Source: Maniola hyperantus (Eukaryota > Arthropoda > Insecta > Lepidoptera > Nymphalidae). From it: a stretch of 64,000 nucleotides of DNA. Positions within the stretch are counted from its first letter, which is position 1; each line of letters starts with the position of its first letter. Both the position numbers and the translations under genes were made by a program. The notes under the pieces are model-generated. The model saw only the letters and a list, made by a program, of their open reading frames with translations, made no database searches and was not told the origin of the DNA. Of the stretch, positions 43,250 through 55,409 are shown piece after piece. The stretch lies in contig NC_048546.1 in NCBI RefSeq assembly GCF_902806685.2, positions 3,658,001 through 3,722,000 on the forward strand, read 5' to 3'.

Positions 43250-44395
43250 CTTACAAATTTTAATCACGCAATAAATCTAGTCTTATTCACTATTCCACGT
43301 GCAAGCACGGCGGAATACTAACTGGTGTAAGGTTGTACTGGCTTCAACAGTTTAAATACAAGTACCTACTCGTACCTAACTAGTTCATCACAGAGGGCCA
43401 TGGCTGCCCCGACCTGATTTCACTTCCCTCGCCTTAATTTAAGAGGAACAGCGAGAGCACTCAGTTGGTTTGTTCATCTTATTTCATGTATACATATTTT
43501 TTATCTGTAATTTGTTTTCCTGGAGTTTCGTTATTTGAGTTTGGTTAACGAAGTGTAAAAGTCATACAAATTTGATGTCGTATAAATGTTGGTATACGAC
43601 GGCTATGAAAGAAATTCTCCACAGAGAAAGAAAGAAAGAAAGAAAAACGTTTATTTTTTAAAGCTGTGCCACACATTACCAGTTAGACCTAGTTAGGTTA
43701 TAGGTTGGGTTAGAGGGATCATGTTCTCACTAGCTGACCCTGAGAAACAAGCTTGCTTAGAGGATTTTACAACTGAAAATACCGTGGGTGCCCAACAAGT
43801 CACATCCAATCATGTAAGTTTGACTCGTTGGAAATCTGTCGTCTTTTTCCATCGATCGAGTCACACCCACACTAAACTGTGACTCGTTGGGATTTAAATT
43901 AGATAAAAAGATTGCAACTATAGTAACAGTGTAACTCGATGGGGAAAAAACTCGATGAGTTTCCACTTGATTCATACTGTGACACAATTGGGTGAAAAGG
44001 TACCTACTTAGACTAATTTGTTACTGGTATTATAACTACGAGAACTTTTATCTACGCTACTTTTTTAATAAAAATATCTGCTATAATCATTAATTTCCTA
44101 AAATTCTTACAGGTTTATTTAGTTAATTTATAAGGTACATACCAAACTAAATATTCCTACCTAAATTCTTCTGACGTTTTGTTTAATTTTATCTTTTATG
44201 AAGATATTAGATAGATAGACACGATGCGATATACTCGAAATTTCATTCTTGACCTACAAAATAAAACTTTATGGTCAAAGCTCGCGGAGTCGAATGGACC
44301 ATTAAAGCGCTTTCAAGCAATGTGTGTAAATGTAATTGCCTCCAAACTGCTAGAAAGTTCGCCTTTCCCGTGTATTGGATTAGTCTGATCGAGTT
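43250..44395. other. No gene seen
   Basis: About 1.1 kb of mixed sequence with short local repeats (an AAAG run at 43627; several GTGACTCGTTGG-like phrases at 43800-43960) but no supported gene or named element. Confidence 0.4.
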
Positions 44396-44471
44396 ATACA
44401 GGGTGTAACCAGAATACTAGCAAAAACGAAAATAGGTTATAATACTGATGATTACTGATAAGATACCACAA

Positions 44472-44825
44472 AAAACCGGCTAAGTGCGAGTCAGACTCGT
44501 GCACCGCTGGTTCCGTAATACAGACATATGTTTTTGACATTTTGCATGATATACAAAAACTATTATGCTCAAAAATAAATAAAAATCTGTTTTAGAATTT
44601 ACTGGTAAGGCCCTTTCATATGATACCCCACTTGGTTATTGTAATCTTACTTTGAAAGGTGAAAATACTAATTATTTTGTTCATGAACATATTTTTTTAT
44701 TTTTTTTGTGATATGGTCCTAAAATAACATTATAAACTTCTTAATATTGTGCGGACAAAATTACATTATCATTGTACGGAACCCTGGCCACGCCAGTTTG
44801 TAACTCGCACTTGTTCGGTTTTTTT
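44472..44825 (-). repeat. GGTTCCGTACCTC repeat, diverged minus copy
   Basis: AACCGGCTAAGTGCGAGTCAGACTCG to TATCATTGTACGGAACCC. The TGTC segment has been lost. Confidence 0.7.
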
Positions 44826-44899
44826 TTTCAAAGCGACCCGACTCCCGTTCTTCCTCGGCCTCAGGCGCTTTAATCAAGTCCTTTAAAACATTCATTTAA

Positions 44900-45063
44900 G
44901 TACGCGACAGTGGCGACAGGTCGAGTTGGCTATGGGGATATGAGGCGGGCGGACACCCTGTACACCCGAACTTCACCTGTGCTCGCCCGTATATAATTAG
45001 CGCGGGGGCTGTGCAGGTGTGCGGGGCGGCCTACCCCGATTGCCATCTCGACCTGTCGCGTAC
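44900..45063. mobile_element. GC-rich palindromic element, 164 bp
   Basis: GTACGCGACAGTGGCGACAGGTCGAG, with a partial terminal duplication, to GATTGCCATCTCGACCTGTCGCGTAC. Confidence 0.85.
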
Positions 45064-45301
45064 TTTACTAACCTATAACGTTATGTAAACAACCCACGTA
45101 GAGTAAATGTACGCTACTTCTTTTATTACATTCATACGAGCACCATAAATCAATTTACATACACACAAAAACACATTAGAAAGGTCCTAATCAAATAAGC
45201 GAAATGCCAACCCTGTTTTTCTTTAGGTTACATTACCATTATCATAATATTAGTAAAAAACATGTGTAACCTATGCACGCGAGCATAAGTTACATATATT
45301 A

Positions 45302-45780
45302 TGTAACTTATGCTCGCGACTTCGTCCGCGTGGACTACGCGAATTTCAAACCCCTGTTTTACCCTGTTAGGGGTTGAATTTTTAAAAAATCCTTTCTTAG
45401 CGGACGTCTACGTCATAATAGCTATGCACACAAAATTTCACCACGATCCGTCCAGTAGTTTGAGCTGTGCGTTGATAGATCAGTCAGTCAGTCAGTCAAT
45501 TAGACAGTCACCTTTTCCTTTTGTATATTTAGATTTTATATTATTACAACCTGACGCCCGCGACTTCGTCCGCGTGGATTTAGCATATTAAGAATCCCGT
45601 AGGAACTCTTTGGTTTTCCGGGATAAAAAGTAGCCTATATGCCACTCTCCAGATCTTTGACTATACCCAAGCAATAAATCACAGCAATCCGTTGCTCCGT
45701 CGCGACGAGATTGAACGACAAACCAACAAACTAACAAACCAATAAACCAACAAACAAACACACTTTTGCATTTAAGTGAT
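45302..45780 (+). repeat. Adjacent GTCA-tailed and GGGATAAAAAGTAGCC-type repeats
   Basis: 45302-45540 is a GTCA-tailed copy. 45545-45780 is the other type, ending in AACCAACAAACAAACACACTTTTGC. Confidence 0.85.
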
Positions 45781-46104
45781 TTTAAATCTCATTAGGTACC
45801 TACTCTTTATTTGCGAATTTTTTAAGGCTCAATGGCCTGTGTATAACAGCAATTTTAAAAATAAACAAAAAGTTATAGTACAGTGTAGTAAACAGATCAA
45901 TATTTTGAAAAAAAATCAGGGAATCTACCTCCTAAAAACGGAAAGCTTGAGTCGAAAAAAAAAATTGGATGCAAGCGATCCCACCTGGTATTAAGTAATG
46001 ATGCAGATGGAAGTTAGCTAACCTGGAATGCTTGGACTTGCCTTTTGCGGCTCTTGCGGCTCTTAAGCAGCTTTTGCGCTTTCAGCGGGTTTTGAGACTG
46101 TATA

Positions 46105-46400
46105 CTCTCGATCATAGCTCAACAGATTGCGAAGCTGAAGAAGTGGCAATGGGTTGGGCACATAGTTCTTTAATCTGGTAAACATTGGGGTCCCAAGGTG
46201 CTGGAATGGCGACCTCGCACCGGAAAGCGCAGCGTTGGAAGACCCCCCACTAGGTGGAGAGAGGACATCAAACGAGTCGCAGGAAGCCGCTGGATTCAGG
46301 CGACGCAAGACCATGGCGTGTGGCAGTCACTACGAGAGACCTACTATACCGTATAATAAAGAAGTGGACGTCTATCGGTTGAAAATGATGATAGTGATAA
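46105..46400 (+). pseudogene. LINE reverse-transcriptase 3' end, plus strand
   Basis: GGTGCTGGAATGGCGACC...CACTAGGTGGAGAGAGGACATCAAACGAGTCGCAGGAAGCCGCTGG then GAAGTGGACGTCTATCGGTTGAAAATGATGAT. Frameshifted copy of the RTE-like LINE tail. Confidence 0.72.
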
Positions 46401-48070
46401 TCTCGAAAGTTGCCGACGAATGTCATCTATAGTCATTACCAGCATCCTATTTCTTATAGGTAGGTACTCTATTTGAATAATAAAAGGGTTTTCTTTAGAT
46501 CTTTTCATGTCAATGAAAGAAAAAGTATTAGGCAAATGGAAAAGTGAAATTGAAAGAAATCTGTTCGTTTAATGGATTTCTGAAGGGTTATCCAATTTCT
46601 TTGAGCCTTTCTCTTTATTTTCTTAGATTGAAAATGTGACATCAATCATACGACTACAAACCATAAAATAATAAAAATAGTAGGAATCTAGATATTTCAC
46701 CTAAAAAACCAAGAAAGTCCGTTTTGGAGTGCAGCTATATACCTACCTATATAGTTATGAGTTTAGTAAAGGTAAATTATATTTTAGATTATAATTATTT
46801 ATTCTACCATATAGATGGCCGTGCAGTGTGAAAACGCCCTAAGCTAACCACAGCCTGGTATTCAATCTATCTAAACTCCTCTAAGCTATAATAGATAAAC
46901 GTTTAAATAGCCAGGTCTCGCTCGCTCACCGTTGAAAAGTCTGGAAACAACATTTGGATATAGGGCTGCCACACAACGAATAATAAATAAATACATATAT
47001 AAAATAATCTATGTCATCAAACAAAACAACGATGTTGTTTAGAACGCTTTGTGAAATGTTTGTAACATAAAACATTGGACCATTCCACATTAAAACAAAA
47101 ACCTTTTTTCATACCTACGCGCTACGAGACGAATATGACGCATAATTGCGAGCTCGATTGAAGGTAATTTTTTTTTTAAATATTAAGTACGTGCCTTGGT
47201 AACCAAAAATACATAATCCATACAATAAAATTAAAATACAAATTAAATGCGTAAGTGTTTGTAATAATGTATATCTTTTTACCTTTTCACGGTCCATTCG
47301 TTTAACTGTTATTGACGAAATTTGGGACAGAGGTAGTTCGCATTCTTTAGCCGTCCCCCGTCTCCGGCCGCAATAGCCGAAGAGATGCGGGGTTAAAACT
47401 ATATCATCGACAACCCTATTTTGATATTGCACTGCACAAAACGGCTTATGGGATCAAAGAAGATTTTGATTAAAGCGAAATTCTCTAAAGCGATCAGATA
47501 ATATTATCTTTTGCCGCACAAAGGTGTTTTGCAACTTACTACAATTTCAATTTCAATTTTCATTTATTGCATTTCCATAAACTACATCATATTATGTACA
47601 AAGTATTATGGATACCCAGTTTGGGTGTCGCAATTTGGTCCTTAGACCTTAGTAGGGAGACCCATATTATTATTTATTTTTATGTTCGTCGTTAAGGAAA
47701 TCATTTTCGAACTGAAACAGTGTTATTTGGAAGAGTCGTTATAGGATCATTTAACCATAACATTGTTATGATGATAAAAATGTTAAGCAACGTAAATTTA
47801 AAACAATAGCCACAATACAACCTCTTTTTTTAAATATTCTCTACTCAAAACAAACCATACGTAGTAGTACTTCCAACTTCTTTGAAACAAACAAACGGAA
47901 CACTAATGGAATGAGCTTAGTATCCGTCCGTCCGTCTGTCACAAACGTTAGTCTGTTAGTAGCTGAAAAGAACACAAACTTTATACCGCTAGATATGTAT
48001 TCATACAAAATTATATTATTATTTTACGGAGTTACTATTACAACTAGGACATTACTTTTCGGAGTTATAG
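46401..48070. other. Gene-poor stretch
   Basis: No gene is supported. At 47240-47350 there is a scrap of the CTTTTCACGGTCC repeat type. The rest is AT-rich. Confidence 0.45.
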
Positions 48071-48074
48071 ATGA

Positions 48075-48255
48075 CTAGCTGATGCCCGCGACTTCGTGAG
48101 CGTGGAATTAGGTTTTAAAAACCCCGTGGGAACTCTTTGATTTTACGGGATAAAAAGTAGCCTATGTCCTTCCCCGGGATGCAAGCATTTCTGTACTAAA
48201 CGGATGGGTTGTGAAAGGCTAGCAGACAGACAGACACACTTATAATATTAGTATG
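48075..48255 (+). repeat. GGGATAAAAAGTAGCC-type repeat copy
   Basis: CTAGCTGATGCCCGCGACTTCG to GACAGACACACTTATAATATTAGTATGG. Confidence 0.82.
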
Positions 48256-48411
48256 GAAGTATGGATTATAAGGATTATAACATTATAAGCACTGTGGTTA
48301 GATCCTAAATAACAATAAGTATTTCACACGCGAAAAAGAAGTTATATACCAAAAGTAAAAGTCCGAGCTGTTTCACAAAAAGTTATGGTTCTTGAAAAAG
48401 AAACTTTTAAA

Positions 48412-48570
48412 GAATATTAGCCATGTTTATCATGACTAATATTCCCCTTTCCCCTCCAACTAAGCGTAAAGCTTGTGCTAGGAGTAGGTACGACAATAGT
48501 GCAACGGACGGGGTTAGAACCGGCGACTTTTCCGTTCGTTTAAGCGTTGAGCTATTGCGGCTCTAAATTG
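48412..48570 (-). repeat. tRNA-derived SINE, minus copy
   Basis: Same family as 41755; here the tRNA-like head is longer, from GGGTTAGAACCGGCGAC to GTTGAGCTATTGCGGC, i.e. B box to A box on the minus strand. Confidence 0.82.
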
Positions 48571-48811
48571 TATTTAAATAAAGTATTACATGGGAACACT
48601 GTTGGCAGTGTTTGACCACTTATAGAGGCGCATGTTTGACTTCTTTGCATGGCCATGAGAAGGTAACTGTGCGTGCTATTTGCATCTTTAGCAGGTACAT
48701 GTAACTTTTATGAAGTAACGGTACACTAAGTTATTACTTATTAACTCTGTAATGTAACTTAACTATGTGACTAAGTTTAAAACTTGTCCTAATATTAATT
48801 TATACTAATAC

Positions 48812-49215
48812 TAGCTTATGCTCGCGACTTCGTCCGCGTGGACTACACAAATTTCAAACACCTATTTCACCCCCTTAGGGGTTAAATTTTCAAAAATCCT
48901 TTCTTAGCGGAGGCCTACGTCATAATAGCTATCTGCATGCCAAATTTCAGCCCGATCCGTCCAGCAGTTTGAGCTGTGCGTTGATAGATCAGTCAGTCAG
49001 TCAGTCAGTCAGTCACCTTTTCCTTTTATATATTTAGATTATAAATGCGAAAATGTGTTTGTTTGTTTGTCCTTCCTTCATGCCCTAACTAAGCAACAAA
49101 TCGAGACGAACAAAAAAGAGTAACATAGGCTACTTTGTATCCCTTAAATCAAAGAGCTCCCACGGGATTTTCAATAACCTAAATCCACGCGGACGAAGTC
49201 GCGGGCATCAGCTAG
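48812..49215. repeat. GTCA-tailed repeat (+) abutting GGGATAAAAAGTAGCC-type repeat (-)
   Basis: 48812-49040 runs plus and ends (GTCA)5. 49040-49215 runs minus and ends CGCGGACGAAGTCGCGGGCATCAGCTAG. Together they make a composite with GCGACTTCG at both outer ends. Confidence 0.82.
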
Positions 49216-49499
49216 TTATATCTAAATTCAAATGCGTGCTTGTCTATTTGTCTGTAACATTTTCGCGGTCTACTCGCTCAATTGATTTTGACTAAAGCAC
49301 AGAAATAGCTTGCCATCCGGATACAGGCATAGACTACTTTTATCCTGACAAAATATCTTAGCCCCACCACGGGAAAACCATTTCCACGTGAACTAAGTCG
49401 CGGAAAAATACGAGCGGGTGTAAAAGAGGTAGATACATTAGATATACTTAATATTATGAGTAGCAACATTCAAAAATACTTTTATAGAAGATTGAATAA

Positions 49500-49745
49500 G
49501 AATAATAAGAATAGGGATGTTGCCCAAGTCAAAAATAAATTATTTCTGAGTGATTATTATTAAGTAAATGGAGGATGTTCCAAAACACGTAAAATCCACG
49601 TCTTAGTTTTAAGTGGAATAACCAATTAAAATTATCGAAGGCACGTCAAATGATTGTGACGTCAATTTCTAGTATTTCATAGAACTTAGAAGCTCGCATA
49701 CTAAGCACGTGTTTTCACGTTTGACTGATTTGACTAGTTGACACA
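49500..49745. repeat. Unnamed repeat with TGACGTCA core, copy 3
   Basis: GGATGTTCCAAAACACGTAAAATCCACGTC, GTGACGTCAATTTCTAGTATTTCATAGAAC and GATTTGACTAGTTGAC match 33600 and 34985. Confidence 0.7.
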
Positions 49746-49771
49746 TACCTAACTATTGTTATACACTATAA

Positions 49772-49917
49772 GTACGCGACAGGTCGAGATGGCAATCAGG
49801 GTATGAGGCGGGGGAACGCCCGCACACTCGCACAGCGCCCGTGCTCGCCCGCACTGGGCTAGCGCAGGGGGTATGCGGGGCGTTCCCACCCTGATTGCCA
49901 TCTCGACCTGTCGCGTA
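49772..49917. mobile_element. GC-rich palindromic element, 146 bp
   Basis: GTACGCGACAGGTCGAGATGGCAATCAGGG at the left and CCTGATTGCCATCTCGACCTGTCGCGTA at the right are exact inverted arms. The centre is GC-rich (CCCGTGCTCGCCCGCACTGGGC). Confidence 0.9.
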
Positions 49918-50209
49918 ATATATCTACATCCATGCTTTACACATACAAATGAAAACGTACCGGTACAAACTGAAATATTGTCTGACTAATATTCAAGATT
50001 ATGCAGCATACCTTGTTATTTACATTTACGATAGTGTTCGTCAGAATGCTCGAGACAATGACTAATTCCTAGACTGTATAATATAGTTAGATTTGTGCAA
50101 GCTTGTGAGCTTATACTGTCGTGATAACATAATATAATATGTCATGATTAATACAATGCAAATATGAAGTAGATTAAACTTACTGCAAAGATATTATTAA
50201 GCTCCAGAT

Positions 50210-50390
50210 AGAAAACATCGTGAAGAAACCTGCATGCCTGAGAGTTCTCTATAATGTTCTCAAAGGTGTGTGAAGTGTACCAATCCGCACATGACCAGCG
50301 TGGTAGAATATGACCAAACTCTTCTCACTCTGAGAGGAGACCCGTGCTCTGTAGTGAGCTGGCGATAGGTTGATCATGATCATAATGATG
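50210..50390 (+). repeat. SINE body and tail, plus
   Basis: AAACATCGTGAAGAAACCTGCATGCCTGAGAG...GTGAGCTGGCGATAGGTTGATCATGATC. 5'-truncated copy of the 28560 family. Confidence 0.75.
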
Positions 50391-50439
50391 CCTACGGATT
50401 TACAATACTTTTCACCTAATGCATTTTATACCGTCTACT

Positions 50440-50475
50440 ATTAACAAATTAATAACAATTTATTAATTTGTTAAT
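50440..50475. repeat. Perfect 15-bp AT-rich hairpin
   Basis: ATTAACAAATTAATA, a 6-nt loop and its exact complement. No function is assigned. Confidence 0.7.
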
Positions 50476-51114
50476 TCGTGGCCTCTGTGGTGTAATCCAA
50501 AATTTACAGACTGTAATTTTGTACTCCAGTACCATTTGAAATGGTAATCAAATATTAAGTGGGCTCAGTTCGGTGCTTTCTTCATACAAACGTAGGAGGG
50601 TAATTACTACATTATTTGATATTGTATGCTCAAAACTAAGTATTATATCGATTAATTTCGTCATTATCTAGGTTTATTGATATATTAAAAAAATATGTTT
50701 TAAAGTTACGAGCCTCAAAAGATTCCTATTTTAACACAAAATTTATGACAACTTTGGGCGTTAATAAATAAGATTAGGGGTATGAAAATTGTAAAGGAAT
50801 TTGACATTAGACATAGTTTATTTATTCATTAGTTGAAATAACTATACTTTGTAAACATAAAGCTAGTAGTTTTTTCTCAATAATACTTTTCCTAAATCCT
50901 TGATTTCGGTGAAAATCATCGTGCCTCTCATACAATGTCAAGTGAAAAGCAAACAGGTTCGGTCGATCGTACTGCGTCACCTTAATGCTAGAATTACGAG
51001 GAGGCTTGTCTAATATTCCGATGGCGTTAGATTTCCCGGTGAGCGCAGTGTTTCAGTTTATAGAATTATTGTTTGACTTTGTTCCTTTCCAACCGAGTAC
51101 ATTACAACTCTTTC

Positions 51115-51430
51115 ATCATCATGATCAACCCATCACCGGCTCACTACAGAGCGCGGGTCTCCTCTCAGAGTGAGAAAGGTTTTGGCCATAGTCTACCACG
51201 CTGGCCATGTGCAGATTGGTAGACTTCACACACCTTTGAGGACATTATGGAGAACTCTCATGGAATGCAGGTTTCCTCACGATGTTTTCCTTCACCGTTA
51301 AAGCAAGTGATATTTAATTAATTAAAACACACATAATTCCGAAAAGTTAGAGGTGCGTGCCCGGGATCGAACCCCGACCTCCGATTAGAAGGCGGACGTC
51401 CTAACCACTAGGATATCACTACTTATAGGC
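51115..51430 (-). repeat. tRNA-derived SINE, complete minus copy
   Basis: From the (ATC) tail through CATCACCGGCTCACTACAGAGCGCGG to the tRNA head GATCGAACCCCGACCTCCGATTAGAAGGCGGACGTCCTAACCACTAGGATATCAC. The head shows both pol III boxes and defines the full SINE unit of about 310 bp. Confidence 0.85.
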
Positions 51431-51529
51431 TATCACTGCTTACAACTCTTTACAAAAGGTTAATGGTTCGATGCCAGATGGAGATAAATTAAATCGCTGT
51501 CTTCTAAAATACCTCAGAGCATCAATAGC

Positions 51530-51605
51530 TCAATGGTTAAAGGAGTGGAATGAAATCCGAAAGGACGGCGGTTCAAACCCCACCCGTTGCACTATTGTCG
51601 TACCT
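51530..51605 (+). repeat. tRNA-like head of a second SINE family
   Basis: AATAGCTCAATGGTTAAAGGAG (A box) and GGCGGTTCAAACCCCACCCG (B box), followed by TTGCACTATTGTCGTACC. This is the plus-strand head of the family at 41755 and 48412, cut off after 75 bp. It is not a functional tRNA gene. Confidence 0.7.
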
Positions 51606-51639
51606 TCTCCACACCTTTGAGAACATTGGTGTTTGAAAT

Positions 51640-51925
51640 CCAAGGTTAAGGTAAGGTAAGGTTTGGAATTTTATAATTTCTAAATTTCTGGTCTGGTCTG
51701 GTGAGAGGGTTCGGCCGTGGCTAGTTACCACCCTACCGGCAAAACCATGCTCCCAAGCAATTTAGCGTTCCGGTACGTTGCCATGAAACCAAAGGGGTGT
51801 ATGGATTTAAGGATTTAATAAAAACTGCCATACCCCTTCCAGGTAAGCTGGTATCTTTTTGATTGCATCATAATTCATGGCTTACCAGCAGGTGAGATTG
51901 CAGTCAAGGGCTAACTTGTATCTGA
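51640..51925 (+). repeat. Third SINE family, plus copy
   Basis: TCTGGTCTGGTCTGGTGAGAGGGTTCGGCCGTGGCTAG, ACCAAAGGGGTGTATGG and CTGCCATACCCCTTCCAGG, ending GGTGAGATTGCAGTCAAGGG. Plus-strand counterpart of 15595-15900. Confidence 0.75.
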
Positions 51926-52175
51926 ATTAAAAAACCCCCAGTAGGTAGGTAATGCCAAAATACAAATATGTAATATTCGTATTACGCGTTGTAATTATGC
52001 TGATTGCAGCAGCTCGGAGCGTGTATAAATATTGCTGCCACAGTTAGCCTGCGCTGCACTGTGTAAACCAACATAATCTGCGTAATTTCATGTTCATTTA
52101 CCGTGCAGAACCCGTTAATCTTAGCGAAAAATTATATATGACGGCTGAAGAGTTTCCGAGCCATTTTTAAAAAGA

Positions 52176-52200
52176 GTGACGTCAGCATTGCTGACGTCAC
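52176..52200. promoter_or_regulatory. 25-bp perfect palindrome with two TGACGTCA sites
   Basis: GTGACGTCAGCA, one central base, then TGCTGACGTCAC. TGACGTCA is the consensus CREB/ATF site. TATA-like motifs flank it on both strands (plus 52023, minus near 52340). No transcript is identified. Confidence 0.45.
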
Positions 52201-52721
52201 TGTGTTCAGTATCTTCATCCATTATGAATGAAACCACAATACTCGTTTGAACTTTTCTTTTATTGCTAATCTCGAGAGGTTCGAGCAGCACGACGTCTAA
52301 AGCAATAATGAATCCTGACACGTCGCCCGCCTGTATTTATACTAAAACATGCGTAATCACTCGCTTACAATAACAATTCGTCATCACTTTCAATTGTTTA
52401 CAAACTCTGAGGCTATTTTAGTACTTGGTTAACAAGGTAATATTTAACTTTTGATTGACTACGATTAACTATTAACGCCTTCGCGCCGACATATACGTAC
52501 CTACTACCGGCAATACCCGGTTTTAGAACCTTTAAAATAAACTAGTTATGCCCCTGAAACTAATAAATTTTAGGATAATATATTACTACCTAACAAGTAA
52601 CTAATCAATTTTAGGAAGAACGCAACTGAAACCTGATTTTATGAGGTGCCTATCATAAAATCGGGCTTTAATTTAGTGTCAATAGGTACATCAATTATCC
52701 ATACTAATACTTATTAGGTAC

Positions 52722-53150
52722 TATATGATGCCTGCGACTTCGTCCGCGTGAATTTAGGTTTTTAAAAATCCCGTGGGAAGTCTTTGATTTTCGGGATAAA
52801 AAGTGGCCTATGTCCTTCCCCGGGATGCAATCTATCGCTGTACCTTTCGTCAAAATCGGTTGAACGGAAGGGCCGTGAAAGGCTAGCATACAGACAGACG
52901 GACAGACCGACAGGACAGACACACTTTCGCATTTATAATATTAGTATGGATAAATGCGAAAGTGTGTCTATAAACCTTTCGCGACTGTTTCCTATCCGTT
53001 TTAATGATTTTGACGAAATAAGGTAGGTACAGATATATAGCTTGCATCCTGGACATGAACAAGACGGCTTTTCCTCCTGCAAAATTAAAGAGTTCCCCCG
53101 GGATTCTTAAAAATAACTAAACCAACGTGGACAAAATCGTGGGCATTTAT
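52722..53150. repeat. Two GGGATAAAAAGTAGCC-type repeats in inverted orientation
   Basis: 52722-52955 runs plus and 52953-53150 runs minus. They meet at ATTTATAATATTAGTATGGATAAATGCGAAAG. Confidence 0.8.
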
Positions 53151-53659
53151 TAATTCCAAATATCCCAATTCCACGTAGTCTGTATGCTATACCATCGAGT
53201 ACTAAAAAAAAAGTAAAATATAATTCAAGCAGGAAGTTTCCCTGTTGGTGGTGTACGGCCTAATGATAGGTATGCGAATTACGAAGTAAGGAAGAGGTCT
53301 TCGTTTTTGAAACTCACATTATTATAATATTATCGTAAATATAGTATTTTATACTGTTATAGTAATACCGTGTTATGTCAGACCCGGGATACAAATTGAT
53401 GCCGCCGCGCCGGCGATTCAAAGATACGTCGATACTGGATACCCCTCGATTGCTTTTATTGGATGATATCGTATTGTTAGGACCTACATACACTTCTTCA
53501 AGCATATTCTCATTTAGGATTGGTCAATTTTAAATGCCTTATGTACTATGGATATTATTAAATCTATCATTTTGTACGGATGAAAAAACGACTCTTTTCC
53601 GTCCATACTAAATGACAGAGTAGGCAGTTAGGCACACTAGGTTAACTTGAAAAATTACA

Positions 53660-53880
53660 CTAAGGCCTTACACCTGGCCTGACAGGAGGCTTTGAGCTGT
53701 GCTTTGAGTTTGGCTGTGGCTAGTTTATCAAAGGGGTGCCGCCAAGCGATTCGGTATGCTCCCTTACCTTATGGGTTACTTTATGCGCTGCCATAACCCT
53801 TCTAGGTCAGCTCGTTTCCATCATAAACTGTATCGTAACTTACCACCAAGTGAGATAGCAGTCGATGGCAATAAGGCGAC
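53660..53880 (+). repeat. Third SINE family, degraded plus copy
   Basis: GGCTGTGGCTAG, CTGCCATAACCCTTCTAGGTCAGC and AAGTGAGATAGCAGTCGATGGC match the 51640 copy with many changes. Confidence 0.6.
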
Positions 53881-54029
53881 CGAAGCTTTAGAATAGTTTC
53901 CTTTAACAAAAGAGACGCTGTCGAGGCACGGAAGATAATTAAATTCTGGTTTCTAAGTAGGTACCATTGTTTTTCTGCATTTATCTACAAGTGCTGTGTA
54001 GTTGATATTCGTTCCAAGGGATTTTTCGT

Positions 54030-54127
54030 AAATATAAAATTAAACAGATTTATGTGAGAGATATAGCTCTGTCTCGTTTTAACTAAACTTAAGTAACGAT
54101 TAAGCGACTCTGAGTACGGCGGTAAAA
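54030..54127. mobile_element. Left-truncated copy of the 26974 MITE
   Basis: ACAGATTTATGTGAGAGATATAGCTCTGTCTCGTTTTAACT and AAGTAACGATTAAGCGACTCTGAGTACGGCGGTAA match the right two thirds of 26974-27102. Confidence 0.75.
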
Positions 54128-55405
54128 GTCAGACTGTCTGCTTACAAAAGTTTATACAAAAACTATCCAAAACCCATTAGCTTCCCATAGGTAGGAAGAC
54201 GTCGTTTAGGTACATCCTGAAATGCCTATACGATAATTTTAATATGTATTATATTTTCAAGTAAATATCTACTTTTTTTACTTCTTTACTTTACTATTGT
54301 TTTACTTCACTGTTAAACAAGTGTGTATGAAGCCTTATCCGTTGACCCTTCATCTTACCCGGAGCGAAGGATTTTTACTATCGTACCATGATGCATCGCT
54401 GTTCGCTACCCGACAATTCATTAGACTACACAATCTTTGTAGGGGTACAATCCACCCACATAAATCTTCCTTTGTTTCTCCTGTATTTTTGATGATGGAA
54501 AAGCTCTCTCGATAGTTGATTTATTCGTTTGCGATCGTTATTTGCGTCGTCTGCATAAGTTATATAAGAAACTAATCAAATACAAGCGATGCTTTCTAAG
54601 TTATGTATCATGCATTAAGCAACATATGTAGTTATTATTTATTTATAGTCACTAATAAATTAACTTGTATGTAAGTACAAGCATTTCAATCATGTTTTTA
54701 GTTCATAAATTACTGAAGAGTAAAAACAAATTGATGTTTAACATTTATACACGATGTAGTGTTTTTAGAACAGTGGCAAAAGTGTTAAGCAGTAGGTACT
54801 ATCTATTTTGACTATTTAGATTGGCTATAGTCTAAATATAAAATTGAATCGAGATCGATCGACAAAGTCTGTCTGTTAGCTGACTGTGTGTCTGGCGCCG
54901 GGATAACCTAACCCGTAGGTTTAACTGGTAATGTGTGGCACAGCTTTCAAAACTAAACGTTTTTTTTTTCTTTCTTTAACTTTTTACCGTCCATCCATTT
55001 AACCAATTTTGACATATGGTATTGGATTGCTTGCATCCCGAATCGGAAGACTTTTAATCCCGGAAAATCCAGAGTTCGCATGGGATTTATAAAACCTAAG
55101 TCCACGCCGTCCAAGTCGCGCACATCATCTAGTATTTATTACATTATCATCTTTATTAGTATTTATTAATTCTTAACGCCAACATAAATCAAGTTTTCCC
55201 ATAAGAGATAGAATCACTAAGTGTACATGAAATGGGCATCGTTCAGGATGAAAGGAGCCTGAAGATAATAAAACCGTGAACATAAAATATAACTGGTCGA
55301 TTAAGAATGGTACGTTGAGCTTGATTTATATAACGAGCTTATACCTACTGTAGATATCTAAGATAAAATTTTGTGCCACAATATTAACAGAAAATAACCA
55401 CTATT
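54128..55405. other. Gene-poor stretch before the errantivirus
   Basis: No gene is supported. A GGGATAAAAAGTAGCC-type scrap lies at about 55000-55135 (minus). Confidence 0.5.
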
Positions 55406-55409
55406 TAAA

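Noticed and set aside
51530..51605. Possible tRNA gene
   Set aside because: A and B boxes are present but the cloverleaf is not complete, and the same sequence continues into a known SINE body at 41755 and 48412. It is a SINE head.
52121..52321. 66-codon minus-strand frame over the CRE palindrome
   Set aside because: No recognisable motif and no continuing exon; probably chance.
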